Shown piece by piece: positions 50,005-59,500 of a stretch of DNA of 64,000 nt. The notes under the pieces are model-generated. The model was given only the letters and a program-made list of their open reading frames with translations. It was not told the DNA's origin and searched no databases. Each line of letters starts with the position of its first letter. The first letter of the stretch is position 1. This stretch comes from Massilia pinisoli (GTDB lineage: Bacteria > Pseudomonadota > Gammaproteobacteria > Burkholderiales > Burkholderiaceae_D), in assembly GCF_024753285.1 (NCBI RefSeq), contig NZ_JANUGW010000010.1, positions 62,001 through 126,000 on the forward strand, read 5' to 3'. The position numbers and the translations under genes are program-made.

Positions 50005-50712
50005 TCAAACGCCCAGCAGCTCGGTCAACGCCGGCATGCTGGCCTGCAGTTCCGCAGCCGCGATCGTCTTGACGATGCGGCCGTGTTCCATGACGTAAAA
50101 CCGGTCCGCCAGCGGCGCCGCGAACCGGAAATTCTGTTCCACCATGACGATCGTGTAGCCCTTCGCCCGCAAGGTCGTGATCATCCTCGCCAGCGTCTGA
50201 ACGATGACGGGCGCCAGCCCTTCCGAGATCTCGTCCAGCAGCAACAGACGCGCGCCCGTGCGCAGGATGCGGGCCACGGCCAGCATCTGCTGCTCGCCAC
50301 CGGACAGGCGCGTACCCTGGCTGTGGCGCCGTTCGTACAGGTTCGGAAACATCTCGTAGATTTCATCGACGGACATGCCGACGTCCCGGCCGGCCAGCCG
50401 CGGCGGCAACAGCAGGTTTTCCTCCGTCGACAGCGACGCGAAAATGCCCCGCTCTTCCGGGCAATAGCCGATGCCGAGGTGGGCGATGCGGTGCGTGGGC
50501 AGGCGGATCGCCTCGACGCCGCCGACCTTGATCGACCCCGTGCGTGCGCCCGTCAGGCCCATGATCGCGCGCAAGGTGGTCGTCCGGCCGGCGCCGTTGC
50601 GGCCCAGCAGGGTCACGACCTCGCCCGGCTGCACGGCCAGGCTGACGCCGTGCAGGATGTGCGATTCGCCATACCACGCTTGCAGGTTCTCGATCTCCAG
50701 TGCGGGCGTCAT
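50005..50712 (-). CDS. livF: ABC transporter ATP-binding protein LivF
   Basis: A 235-residue ATPase: Walker A LLGRNGAGRTTTLRAI (with Arg in place of the usual Lys of GKT), Q-loop, signature RLSGGEQQMLAVARIL, Walker B RLLLLDEISEGLAP. The Walker A Lys is replaced: GAGRTT. If real, this is unusual and may weaken ATP hydrolysis; the partner LivG has a normal GKT. The start overlaps livG by 4 bases. Confidence 0.93.
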   Translation of the reverse strand: MTPALEIENLQAWYGESHILHGVSLAVQPGEVVTLLGRNGAGRTTTLRAIMGLTGARTGSIKVGGVEAIRLPTHRIAHLGIGYCPEERGIFASLSTEENLLLPPRLAGRDVGMSVDEIYEMFPNLYERRHSQGTRLSGGEQQMLAVARILRTGARLLLLDEISEGLAPVIVQTLARMITTLRAKGYTIVMVEQNFRFAAPLADRFYVMEHGRIVKTIAAAELQASMPALTELLGV

Positions 50713-51485
50713 CCGTGCGCCCCCGCCAGGTTGCCGTCGGTGCTGCTACCCATGTACGCCTCCACGACCTGCGGATTGCGCGACACGTCCGCATAACTGC
50801 CTTCCGCCAGCACGGCACCCCGCTGCAGCACGGAGATGCGGTCGCAGATGTCGGCAACGACATTCATGTTGTGCTCTACCATCAAAATCGTGCGGCCGGT
50901 CGAGACTTTCTTGATCAATGCCGTCACGCGGTGGACGTCTTCGTGGCCCATGCCCTGCGTCGGCTCGTCCAGCAGCATGAGTTCCGGCTCCATGGCGAGC
51001 GTCGTGGCGATCTCGAGGGCGCGCTTGCGGCCATACGGCAAGTCGGCCGTCACGGTGTCTGCAAAGCCCGCCAAATCGACTTCGCCCAGCAGTTGCATCG
51101 CCCGATCGTTGAGTTGCGTCAGGGTGCGTTCGCTGCGCCAGAAGTGGAAACTGGTGCCCAGGGTGCACTGCAGGCCGATGCGCACGTTTTCCAGCACGGT
51201 CAGGTGTGGGAACACGGCCGAGATCTGGAACGAGCGGATGATGCCCATGCGGGCGATCTGGGCCGGCTTCAGCGCCGAGATATCCTTGCCGTTGAACAGG
51301 ATGCGCCCGGCGGATGGGGCGAGGAACTTCGTCAGCAGGTTGAAGCACGTCGTCTTGCCGGCGCCATTCGGCCCGATCAGCGCGTGGATATGGCCGCGCT
51401 GCACCTGTAGATTCACTTGATTGACGGCCGTAAAGCCCTTGAATTCCTTCGTCAGCTCACGTGTTTCCAGAATGACGTCCGACAT
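50709..51485 (-). CDS. livG: ABC transporter ATP-binding protein LivG
   Basis: A 258-residue ATPase with Walker A IGPNGAGKTTCFNLLT, signature LPYGRKRALEIATTLA and Walker B LMLLDEPTQGMGHED, plus the C-terminal LivG extension (VVEAYMGSS). The start MSDVILETRELTK at 51485 is preferred over an in-frame ATG 9 codons upstream. It heads the liv cluster, 139 bases after the GMC oxidoreductase gene. Confidence 0.94.
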   Translation of the reverse strand: MSDVILETRELTKEFKGFTAVNQVNLQVQRGHIHALIGPNGAGKTTCFNLLTKFLAPSAGRILFNGKDISALKPAQIARMGIIRSFQISAVFPHLTVLENVRIGLQCTLGTSFHFWRSERTLTQLNDRAMQLLGEVDLAGFADTVTADLPYGRKRALEIATTLAMEPELMLLDEPTQGMGHEDVHRVTALIKKVSTGRTILMVEHNMNVVADICDRISVLQRGAVLAEGSYADVSRNPQVVEAYMGSSTDGNLAGAHG

Positions 51486-51624
51486 TGCGTCTCCCTCACT
51501 GTCGTGATGCAAGCTTTACAAATCATACACACTTTTGGAACTCGTCAAGATACAGCACGCCAGCGGTGGATCGCGCTGCGTTATGTCATGACGGCACGCA
51601 AACCCATTGTGCAAATCAGCGCAG

Positions 51625-53250
51625 CTAGCGCCAGTCGCGGGCGATCAGCTGGGCCGTTTTTTCGGCAATCATCAACGTGGGTGAATTCGTGTTGCCCGAC
51701 GTGATCGTGGGCATGATCGACGCGTCGACGACGCGCAGTCCACGCACGCCTTTCACTCGCAGCTCGCCGTCGACGACGGCGAGCGAATCGTCCGGCTTCC
51801 CCATGCGGCACGTGCCGACGGGGTGGAAAATCGTCGTACCGATGAGGCCGGCCGCTTCCGCCAGCTCGTCTTCCGTGCGGTAGTGCGGGCCCGGCTTGAA
51901 TTCCTCCGGCCGGTACTTCGCCAGCGCGGGCGCGGCCACGATGCGCCGCGTCAACGTCAGTGCGTCGGCCGCCACCTTGCGATCTTCCGGTGTGCTGAGA
52001 TAGTTCGGCACGATCTTCGGCGGCGCATAACTGTCGTTCGCGGCGAGCCGGACGTGGCCGCGCGCCGTGGGCCGCAGATTGCACACGCTGGCCGTAAACG
52101 CGGGAAAACCGTGCAGCGGATCGCCGAATTTTTCCAGCGACAGCGGCTGCACGTGGTATTCCAGGTTCGGCGTCGCCTGGCCGGGATCGGAACGGGCGAA
52201 CGCGCCCAGCTGCGACGGCGCCATCGACATCGGCCCGCTCTGGAACATCGCGTATTGCAGCGCGATCTTCATCTTGCCGTACCACGACGCGGCGCTCGTG
52301 TTGAGCGACGGCGCCCCCGTGATGCGATACACCATGCGTAGCTGCAAATGATCCTGCAAATTTTCTCCGACACCAGGCGCATCGACGATGGACGCGATCC
52401 CGTGCGCGTGCAGCAAGCCGGCCGGGCCGATACCGGACAATTGGAGGATGTGCGGAGAACCGATCGCGCCGGCGGCCAGCAGGGTTTCGCGTCGCGCCGT
52501 GGCCGTGAACGCGCGGCCACCGCCCGTGAATTGGACGCCGCGGCAGACGGCGCCCTGCTCCGTTTGCTCGATCACGAGCTTTTCGACGTGGCAGCCCGTC
52601 ATGATCGTCAGGTTCGGCCGCGCCGCCGCCGGCCGCAGGAACGCTTTCGCCGTGTTCAACCGGATACCGCGCCGCTGGTTGACTTCGAAATAGGCACAGC
52701 CGGCGTTATCTCCGCCATTGAAATCGTCGATCTTCGGGATGCCGATCTCGCTGGCCGCCTCGCGGAACGCATCGAGGATTTCCCAGGACAGCCGCTGGCG
52801 CTCGACTCGCCACTCGCCGCCGCTGCCATGGGCCGCATTGGCGCCGCCGTGATGGTCTTCGCTTGCCTTGAAAATGGGCAGCACATTGTCCCAGCGCCAC
52901 GAGGAATCGCCAGTGACGGCAGCCCAATGGTCGTAATCCTCGGCCTGGCCCCGCATATAAATCATGCCGTTGATCGATGAACTGCCACCCAGCACTTTCC
53001 CGCGTGGGTAGATCAGCGCACGTCCGGCCAATCCCGGGTCCGCCTCCGTCTTGAACAGCCAGTCCGTGCGCGGGTTACCGATGCAATACAGGTAGCCGAC
53101 GGGGATGTGGATCCACAGGTAATCGTCCTTGCCGCCCGCTTCGATCAGCAGCACGTGCACGTCGGGCTGGCGCGTCAGGCGGTTGGCCAGCACGCAGCCG
53201 GCCGTGCCCGCGCCCACGATGATGTAGTCGAATGCTCCGGCGGACTCCAT
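51625..53250 (-). CDS. GMC family oxidoreductase (choline/alcohol dehydrogenase-like)
   Basis: A 541-residue FAD enzyme: FDYIIVGAGTAGCVLANRLTR, the GMC signature PRGKVLGGSSSINGMIYMRGQAEDYDHW, second signature GAIGSPHILQLSGIGP, and catalytic His region GTTIFHPVGTCRMG with VDASIMPTITSGNTNSPTLMIAEKTAQLI. It oxidises alcohols such as choline, or aryl and alkyl alcohols. It precedes livG and may be co-transcribed with the transporter and hydrolase, suggesting uptake and oxidation of one substrate. Upstream lies the DnaA-box region. Confidence 0.92.
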   Translation of the reverse strand: MESAGAFDYIIVGAGTAGCVLANRLTRQPDVHVLLIEAGGKDDYLWIHIPVGYLYCIGNPRTDWLFKTEADPGLAGRALIYPRGKVLGGSSSINGMIYMRGQAEDYDHWAAVTGDSSWRWDNVLPIFKASEDHHGGANAAHGSGGEWRVERQRLSWEILDAFREAASEIGIPKIDDFNGGDNAGCAYFEVNQRRGIRLNTAKAFLRPAAARPNLTIMTGCHVEKLVIEQTEQGAVCRGVQFTGGGRAFTATARRETLLAAGAIGSPHILQLSGIGPAGLLHAHGIASIVDAPGVGENLQDHLQLRMVYRITGAPSLNTSAASWYGKMKIALQYAMFQSGPMSMAPSQLGAFARSDPGQATPNLEYHVQPLSLEKFGDPLHGFPAFTASVCNLRPTARGHVRLAANDSYAPPKIVPNYLSTPEDRKVAADALTLTRRIVAAPALAKYRPEEFKPGPHYRTEDELAEAAGLIGTTIFHPVGTCRMGKPDDSLAVVDGELRVKGVRGLRVVDASIMPTITSGNTNSPTLMIAEKTAQLIARDWR

Positions 53251-53317
53251 GGATCCTCACTCGTGATTCGGTCGAGCAAGCTTACCAGATGATCAACGTC
53301 AACAGGCCCCTCCGCAC

Positions 53318-53516
53318 TGTGGATAACCGTATGAATATCCACAGGTACGAAATGTGGGGAAACGCGACTTTTCGCACAAAGGGATTTTTTATCCAGTTTT
53401 GCCTCAAGGCACATACAAGACCAGCCCACCGGCTTATGCGAACCGTAAACGTTTGATGTTGTGGACAAAACCCGGCTTATCCACAGAAGAGTGCCACCGT
53501 TAACTATTACCATCAT
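53318..53516 (+). repeat. DnaA-box module 1 of 3
   Basis: Boxes: TGTGGATAA at 53318, ATATCCACA at 53335, TGTGGACAA at 53460 and TTATCCACA at 53477. The module ends with GTTAACTATTACCATCAT (53499-53516). Start-to-start spacings are 17 (first pair) and 17 (second pair), with the pairs 142 apart. Confidence 0.85.
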
Positions 53517-53714
53517 TCTGTATACAAGCTTTTGGTTGTAAACCTGGGAATGCTCTTACAAGTCGCGGGCCTGCCGAAAAAATCCCGGCTTCGGTCAACG
53601 TGAAGAGCATCGCATCGACCTGGCAAAAAAATCGTCCGACTCCGGATACGCCGACCGCCCAACACCGTCGCGACGTCGACCTGGCCGCCGTTTTTCCAGA
53701 TTGTCGACCTGCTC

Positions 53715-53910
53715 TGTGGATAAGCTGCTGAATATCCACAGGATCGAATGTGCGGAACTGCTTCGTTGTTCGTCGACCCATTTTTTGTCCAGTTTTGGTC
53801 CCGGCTACGCACAAGGTTTGTTCAGCGGTTTAAAACGCACGTAAACCCTTGAGCTTGTGGAAAAAATTCGGTTTATCCACAGATCGGTCGGCGTTTACTA
53901 TCACTACTAT
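53715..53910 (+). repeat. DnaA-box module 2 of 3
   Basis: Boxes: TGTGGATAA at 53715, ATATCCACA at 53732, TGTGGAAAA at 53856 and TTATCCACA at 53873. It ends with GTTTACTATCACTACTAT (53893-53910). Spacings are 17, 17 and 141. Intervening DNA is diverged but alignable with the other modules. Confidence 0.85.
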
Positions 53911-54254
53911 CCTTTCTTTCTCTCCAAGTTAACTAAAGAAGGAAAAGTGCCGAAACGTGGACAAAACGTCCTCATGGCAAGGCCAACACGGCGCGAACGT
54001 ACTTCTGTCTACAAAAAAAGCGAAGCACACCTCCGTGGCAAGCACAAAGGCAACGATGACGCCAACGCTCGTCCATCAGAACTGCAGACATCTGTTCGAG
54101 TTCAAACGCAGGCACTGCTCGACTTCAGCCTGGTCTACAGGAAGAACAAGACGCAAATGACGCATCCGATGCGACGAACGTACTCTGCTCGCACTGAAAA
54201 CCCTGAGCCTGGTCAGTTGTCTGAGCACCAAAACCACCGGAAAACCGGATCCGC

Positions 54255-54450
54255 TGTGGAAAACGTCCTGCATATCCACAGCAGAGAATGTGCAGAAGAG
54301 CCAATTTTTTGGTGACCGCCTTTTTTGTCCAACATCGGTTCAGCATCGATACAATGCTTGTCCAGCCGATCCGGCAGCACGTAAACCGTTGACGCTGTAG
54401 ATAAATTCGACCTTATCCACAGCTGAAGACGCGTTTACTATCACTACCAT
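54255..54450 (+). repeat. DnaA-box module 3 of 3
   Basis: Boxes: TGTGGAAAA at 54255, ATATCCACA at 54272, TGTAGATAA at 54396 and TTATCCACA at 54413. It ends with GTTTACTATCACTACCAT (54433-54450), followed at once by an AT-rich tract (54451-54485). Spacings are 17, 17 and 141. Confidence 0.85.
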
Positions 54451-54549
54451 TTTTTATATATATCTTTGTTTTATTAATACAAAAACAGCGGGAAGAACGT
54501 GCACAAGCCGTTCAGCCGGCACCGCATCCACTAAAAAACAGGCCAAAAC

Positions 54550-55347
54550 ATGCGATTAGGGATCATCAGCGCGTTGCACGAAGAACAGCAAGGGCTCGTG
54601 GAGACCATGGAGAGGCCCTACAAGCTCATGCATGGCATGCGCGAGTACTTCCTCGGACGACTGTGGGAAATCGACGCTGTGTGCGTTTTATCGCGTATTG
54701 GCAAGGTTGCCGCGGCATTGACTACCGCGACGCTTGTGGAGAAGTTCGGTGTTACCCACATCCTCTTCACGGGCGTGGCCGGTGCCGGGGATGCGTCGAT
54801 CCGGGTCGGTGACATCGTCGTGGCCGAATCGCTCGTCCAGCACGACATGGACGTGAGCCCTTTGTTCCCGCGCTATGAAGTGCCGTTGACGGGGTTGACG
54901 CACTTCCTTTCCGACCACCAGATGGCGCTGCAGCTGGCAAACGCGGCTCGTCGTTTCCTGGAAGACGACTTCGCCGAGGCCGTCGATCCCGAGGAAAGGG
55001 CCGTATTCGCGCTCAGCGGGCCGCGGCTGCATCGAGGCCTCATCGCCAGCGCCGACGAGTTCGTGAGCGACAAGGGCCGTGTAAACGCGTTGAATGCGGC
55101 ATTGCCGGGTTTGCTGGCCGTGGAGATGGAAGGTGCCGCCGTGGCGCAAGCCTGTTTCGAGCTGGGCATCCCGTTCGGCGTGATCCGGACGATTTCCGAC
55201 AACGCCAACGAAAACGCGGCCACGGATTTCATGCGTTTCGTGAAATCCGTGGCCGCGCGTTACGCGTTCCACATCGTCAGGCAGTTCTGCCTGGCGTGGG
55301 AGCACCCGGAGGCGGGTCAGGCCAGCAAGGTATCGGCCGGCACGTAG
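54550..55347 (+). CDS. mtnN: 5'-methylthioadenosine/S-adenosylhomocysteine nucleosidase
   Basis: A 265-residue nucleosidase that cleaves adenine from MTA or SAH. It starts with [18 protein letters not shown] (family IIGAMeeE pattern), has [45 protein letters not shown] and [33 protein letters not shown] with the catalytic Glu and Asp. It follows the candidate origin and its last 31 bases overlap the convergent ald gene. Confidence 0.9.
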   Translation: MRLGIISALHEEQQGLVETMERPYKLMHGMREYFLGRLWEIDAVCVLSRIGKVAAALTTATLVEKFGVTHILFTGVAGAGDASIRVGDIVVAESLVQHDMDVSPLFPRYEVPLTGLTHFLSDHQMALQLANAARRFLEDDFAEAVDPEERAVFALSGPRLHRGLIASADEFVSDKGRVNALNAALPGLLAVEMEGAAVAQACFELGIPFGVIRTISDNANENAATDFMRFVKSVAARYAFHIVRQFCLAWEHPEAGQASKVSAGT

Positions 55348-56432
55348 TCGTAGCCGAGATCCTGCGCGACGGCCACGTAGGTAATCTTGCCTTCGCAGAC
55401 GTTCAAGCCGTTCTTCAGGTGAGGATCGTCGCGCAGCGCCTGCCGCCAGCCCTTCGTCGCCAGCGCTACGGCGTGGCCGATGGTCGCGTTATTCAGCGCA
55501 AACGTCGACGTCCGCGCCACGGCGCCCGGCATGTTCGCCACGCAGTAATGCACGACGCCGTCGACGACGAACGTCGGATCCGCGTGCGTCGTCGGATGCG
55601 ACGTCTCGAAGCAGCCGCCCTGGTCGATCGCCACGTCGACGACGACGGCGCCTTTCTTCATCTTTGACACCATCGCCCGCGTCACGAGCTTCGGCGCCGC
55701 GGCGCCGGGCACGAGCACGCCGCCGATGACGAGGTCGGCCGACAGCACCGCTTCCTCGATCGCGTGGGCGTTCGAGTACAAGGTGGTAATTTGGTTGCCG
55801 TAGATCAGGTCGAGCTGGCGCAGGCGATCGACGTTCTTGTCGAGGACGGTCACGCGCGCGCCGATGCCGACGGCCATCTGCAACGCATTCGTGCCCACGA
55901 CACCGGCGCCGATGATGACGATGTGCCCGGCCGCCACACCCGGCACGCCGCCCAGCAGGATGCCGGCGCCGCCTTTCGATTTTTCCAGGTGGCTGGCGCC
56001 GGCCTGGATGGCCATCCGCCCCGCCACCTCGCTCATCGGTGCCAGCAGCGGCAAGCCGCCGCCCGGGCCCGTGATGGTCTCGTACGCGATGCAGACGGCG
56101 CCGGATTTCACGAGGGCCGCCGCCTGCTCCGGATCGGGCGCGAGGTGCAGATACGTGTACAGTATCTGTCCAGGACGCAGCAGCGCGCATTCCTGCGGCT
56201 GCGGCTCCTTCACTTTGACGACCATCTCGGCCTGCGCAAAGATCTCTTGCGCGGTCGGGACGATCGTCGCGCCGGCGGCTGTGTACTGCTCGTCCGTCAG
56301 GCCGATGCCGGCACCGGCGCCGGTTTGCACGATCACACGATGGCCGCGCGCGACCAGTTCGTGCACGCTGGGGGGCGTGAGGCCCACCCGGAATTCGTTG
56401 TTTTTGATTTCTTTTGGGACGCCAACTAACAT
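55317..56432 (-). CDS. ald: Alanine dehydrogenase
   Basis: A 371-residue NAD-dependent enzyme interconverting alanine and pyruvate. It begins [20 protein letters not shown], has [24 protein letters not shown], the Rossmann motif [30 protein letters not shown] and [20 protein letters not shown]. The start at 56432 follows a GGAGGA ribosome-binding site by a few bases; in-frame upstream codons to 56474 are excluded by that. The gene probably serves amino-acid catabolism alongside putA. Confidence 0.95.
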   Translation of the reverse strand: MLVGVPKEIKNNEFRVGLTPPSVHELVARGHRVIVQTGAGAGIGLTDEQYTAAGATIVPTAQEIFAQAEMVVKVKEPQPQECALLRPGQILYTYLHLAPDPEQAAALVKSGAVCIAYETITGPGGGLPLLAPMSEVAGRMAIQAGASHLEKSKGGAGILLGGVPGVAAGHIVIIGAGVVGTNALQMAVGIGARVTVLDKNVDRLRQLDLIYGNQITTLYSNAHAIEEAVLSADLVIGGVLVPGAAAPKLVTRAMVSKMKKGAVVVDVAIDQGGCFETSHPTTHADPTFVVDGVVHYCVANMPGAVARTSTFALNNATIGHAVALATKGWRQALRDDPHLKNGLNVCEGKITYVAVAQDLGYDYVPADTLLA

Positions 56433-56534
56433 GTCTTCCTCCAAGTTGAGCAGCTGAACTTCAAGAACTTCCAAAACAAAACGCCGCGGCAGGCCCAGCC
56501 TGGTCCGCGGCGTGTGCAGCCATCTGGACGCGGA

Positions 56535-59500
56535 TTACAAACCGAGCGTCATCAGGCTTGCGTTACCTCCTGCCGCGGTCGTGTTGACGCACAACGCGCG
56601 TTCCGCCACCAGGCGCCACAGGGCGATCGACACGTCCGCAAGCGTGTCGACGATGCCGACGATCGCACCCTCACGGGCGGCCAGCGTCGTCCGCACATTG
56701 CCAACCAGGCCCTGCTCGACGAGGGCGATGGCGATGTCGCTGTCGCTGCCGTCCAGGTCGCGCGCGTCGATGAAACGTACGCGTTCCATCACGGCCGCCG
56801 GCAGTGACGGCGGCGTATCCATCAGCACGAGGGCGCGATTCCCCGTCGCCAGCACGGCCGCCAACTGGTTCAGCAGGCTCGCCGTGCCGTTCGGTGCGCA
56901 CAGGACGGTGCCGCGCGGGACGAAGTCGAGCTGGTTGCGTTCGCCTGTCGGGCCGGGCAGGTCGATGCGCGCGCCGTCCAGGGTCGTCGCCATGTAGTGT
57001 TCCGCCAGCGTGGCGAACTCGCCGTTGTTGCTCGCCCAGCCCAGCAGCGCATCGAGCGCGCCGTTGCTGCGGCGCTCGTGCATGAGCAGCGGTGCCGCAT
57101 CCTTTTGCAGGCGCTTCAGGTACAGCGGCCCGCCGGCCTTGGGACCGGTACCGGACTTGCCTTCGCCGCCGAACGGCTGCACGCCGACGACGGCACCGAC
57201 GATGTTGCGGTTCACGTAGATGTTGCCGACGTGGGCGCGGCTCGCGATGAAGTCGATCGTCTCGTCGATGCGCGAATGCACGCCCAGCGTGAGGCCGTAG
57301 CCCGTCGCGTTGATCGTGTCGACGACGTGGGCCAGGTCGGAACGGCGCCAGCGCACGACGTGCAGCACGGGACCGAAGACTTCGCGTTTCAGCTCGCTCA
57401 TCGAACCGATCTCGAGCACGGTCGGCGGCACGAACGTTCCTTGCGCCTGCAGTGCTTCCGGCAGCGCGAGCGAGAAATGGTGCCTCGCCGTCACCTTCAT
57501 GCGCTCGATGTGGCCGAGCAGGTTTTTCTGGGCTTCCTTGTCGATGACGGGACCGATGTCGGTCGCCAGGCGGTCCGGCACGCCCACGCGCAGTTCGCGC
57601 ATCGCGCCCTTCAGCATCTTGATCGTCTTGTCCGCGATGTCTTCCTGCAGAAACAGCACGCGCAGCGCGGAGCAGCGCTGGCCGGCGCTGTCGAACGCGG
57701 ACGTCAGCACGTCCTGCACGACCTGCTCCGGCAGCGCGGACGAATCGACGATCAGTGCGTTCTGTCCGCCCGTCTCGGCGATCAGCGGAATGTCGGCGCC
57801 CTCCTGCTGGGCCCGTGCAGCCAGCGTGCGGTTGATCAGCTGGGCGACTTCCGTCGACCCCGTAAAAATCACGGCTTTTACGCGCACGTCGCGCGTGAGG
57901 GCGGCGCCCACCGTCTCGCCACGGCCCGGTAGCAGCTGCAGCGCGCCCATCGGCACGCCCGCCTCGTGGAACAGCTGCACGGCGCGGTGGGCAATCAGCG
58001 GCGTCTGCTCGGCCGGTTTCGCCAGCACGACATTGCCCGCGGCCAGCGCTGCGGCAACCTGGCCCGTGAAGATGGCCAATGGGAAGTTCCAGGGGCTGAT
58101 GCACGTGACCGGTCCCAGCGCGCGGGCTTCCGGTGCCGTGCGGATTTCGGCCGCGTAATAGCGCAGGAAGTCGACGGCTTCGCGCACTTCCGCGATGGCG
58201 TTCGGCAGCGATTTACCCGCTTCGCGCACGGCCAGGGCCATCAATTCGCCGCGGTGCTGCTCGAACAGATCGCCGACGCGGGCGATGATGTCGGCGCGGG
58301 CCGCGTTGCCGACGCCTTCCCAGGCCGGTGCCGCGTGGACGGCCGCGTGCAGCGCCGTGTCGACGTCGCCCGTCGTCGCTTCCGTCACCTGGCCGACGAT
58401 GTCCGCCGACTGGGCCGGATTGACGACGTTCAGCGTGCCCGTCGCTTCCAGCGGGCCGTCGATGAGCGGCGCGGCCAGGTAGCGGCGTGGCGTGGCGAGG
58501 TCGGCAGCCAGTTCGGCCAGCACGTGTTCGTTCGTCAGGTCGAGGCCGGCGGAATTCCTGCGGCCGTCAGGGAACAGGGTCAAAGGCAGCGGAATGTGCG
58601 GATGCGGCAGGCACCGCGCCGCGCGTGCCGCGTCGAACGGATCGGTCAGCAGGGTGTCGATGGGCACGGTCTCGTCGACGATCTGGTTCACGAACGACGA
58701 GTTGGCGCCGTTTTCCAGCAGGCGGCGCACGAGGTAGGCCAGCAGCGTTTCGTGCGAGCCGACCGGGGCGTAGATGCGGCAGGGTTTGTCGAGGTTGTCC
58801 TTGCCGACGACCTGGTCGTACAACGTTTCGCCCATGCCGTGCAGGCACTGGAATTCGTAGTTCGACACGCCGTCCGCTTTTGCCCACGTGTAGATCACCG
58901 ACAGCGAATGCGCGTTGTGCGTGGCGAACTGCGGATAGACGACGTCGGTGGCGGCCAGCAGCTTGCGCGCGCACGTGAGGTACGACACATCGGTGTACAC
59001 CTTGCGCGTGTAGACCGGATAGCCCGGCAGGCCGTCGACCTGGGCGCGCTTGATTTCCGCGTCCCAGTACGCGCCTTTGACCAGGCGCACCATGAACTTG
59101 CGGCCGCTGCGGCGGGCCAGGTCGACGACGAAGTCGATCACGAATGGGCAGCGCTTCTGGTACGCCTGCACGACTAAACCGATGCCTTCGAAGCCGGCCA
59201 AAGATGGATCGAACGCGAGCGCCTCCAGCATGTCCAGCGAGATTTCCAGGCGGTCCGCTTCTTCGGCGTCGATGTTGATGCCGATGTCGTACTCCTTGGC
59301 GAGCAGGATGAGGTTGCGCACGCGCGGCAGCAGTTCGCCCATCACGCGGGCGTATTGCGCGCGGCTGTAGCGCGGATGCAGCGCGGACAGCTTGATCGAG
59401 ATGCCCGGGCCGTCCTTGATGCCGCGGCCGTTCGACGCCTTGCCGATCGCGTGGATGGCCGCTTCGTACGACGCGTAGTAATTGTCGGCGTCGGATTCCG

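Larger units (their letters stand above)
53251..54549. other. Candidate replication origin (oriC) or DnaA-binding locus
   Basis: A 1.3-kb gene-free stretch between the GMC oxidoreductase and mtnN genes. It contains twelve DnaA-box-like 9-mers in three modules (see separate entries), five of them exact TTATCCACA on one strand or the other, and an AT-rich tract at 54451-54485 (TTTTTTATATATATC and TTTATTAATAC) that could be the unwinding element. Open frames across it are not gene-like. parS sites, parAB and mnmG-rsmG lie within 10-13 kb. dnaA itself is not in the window, so the alternative is a secondary DnaA-titrating cluster. Confidence 0.7.

Noticed and set aside
53857-54315. Open frame of 152 codons in the DnaA-box region
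   Set aside because: It runs through repeat modules 2 and 3, has no family resemblance and its codon use is unlike real genes here; the modules' conserved box spacing explains the sequence better.
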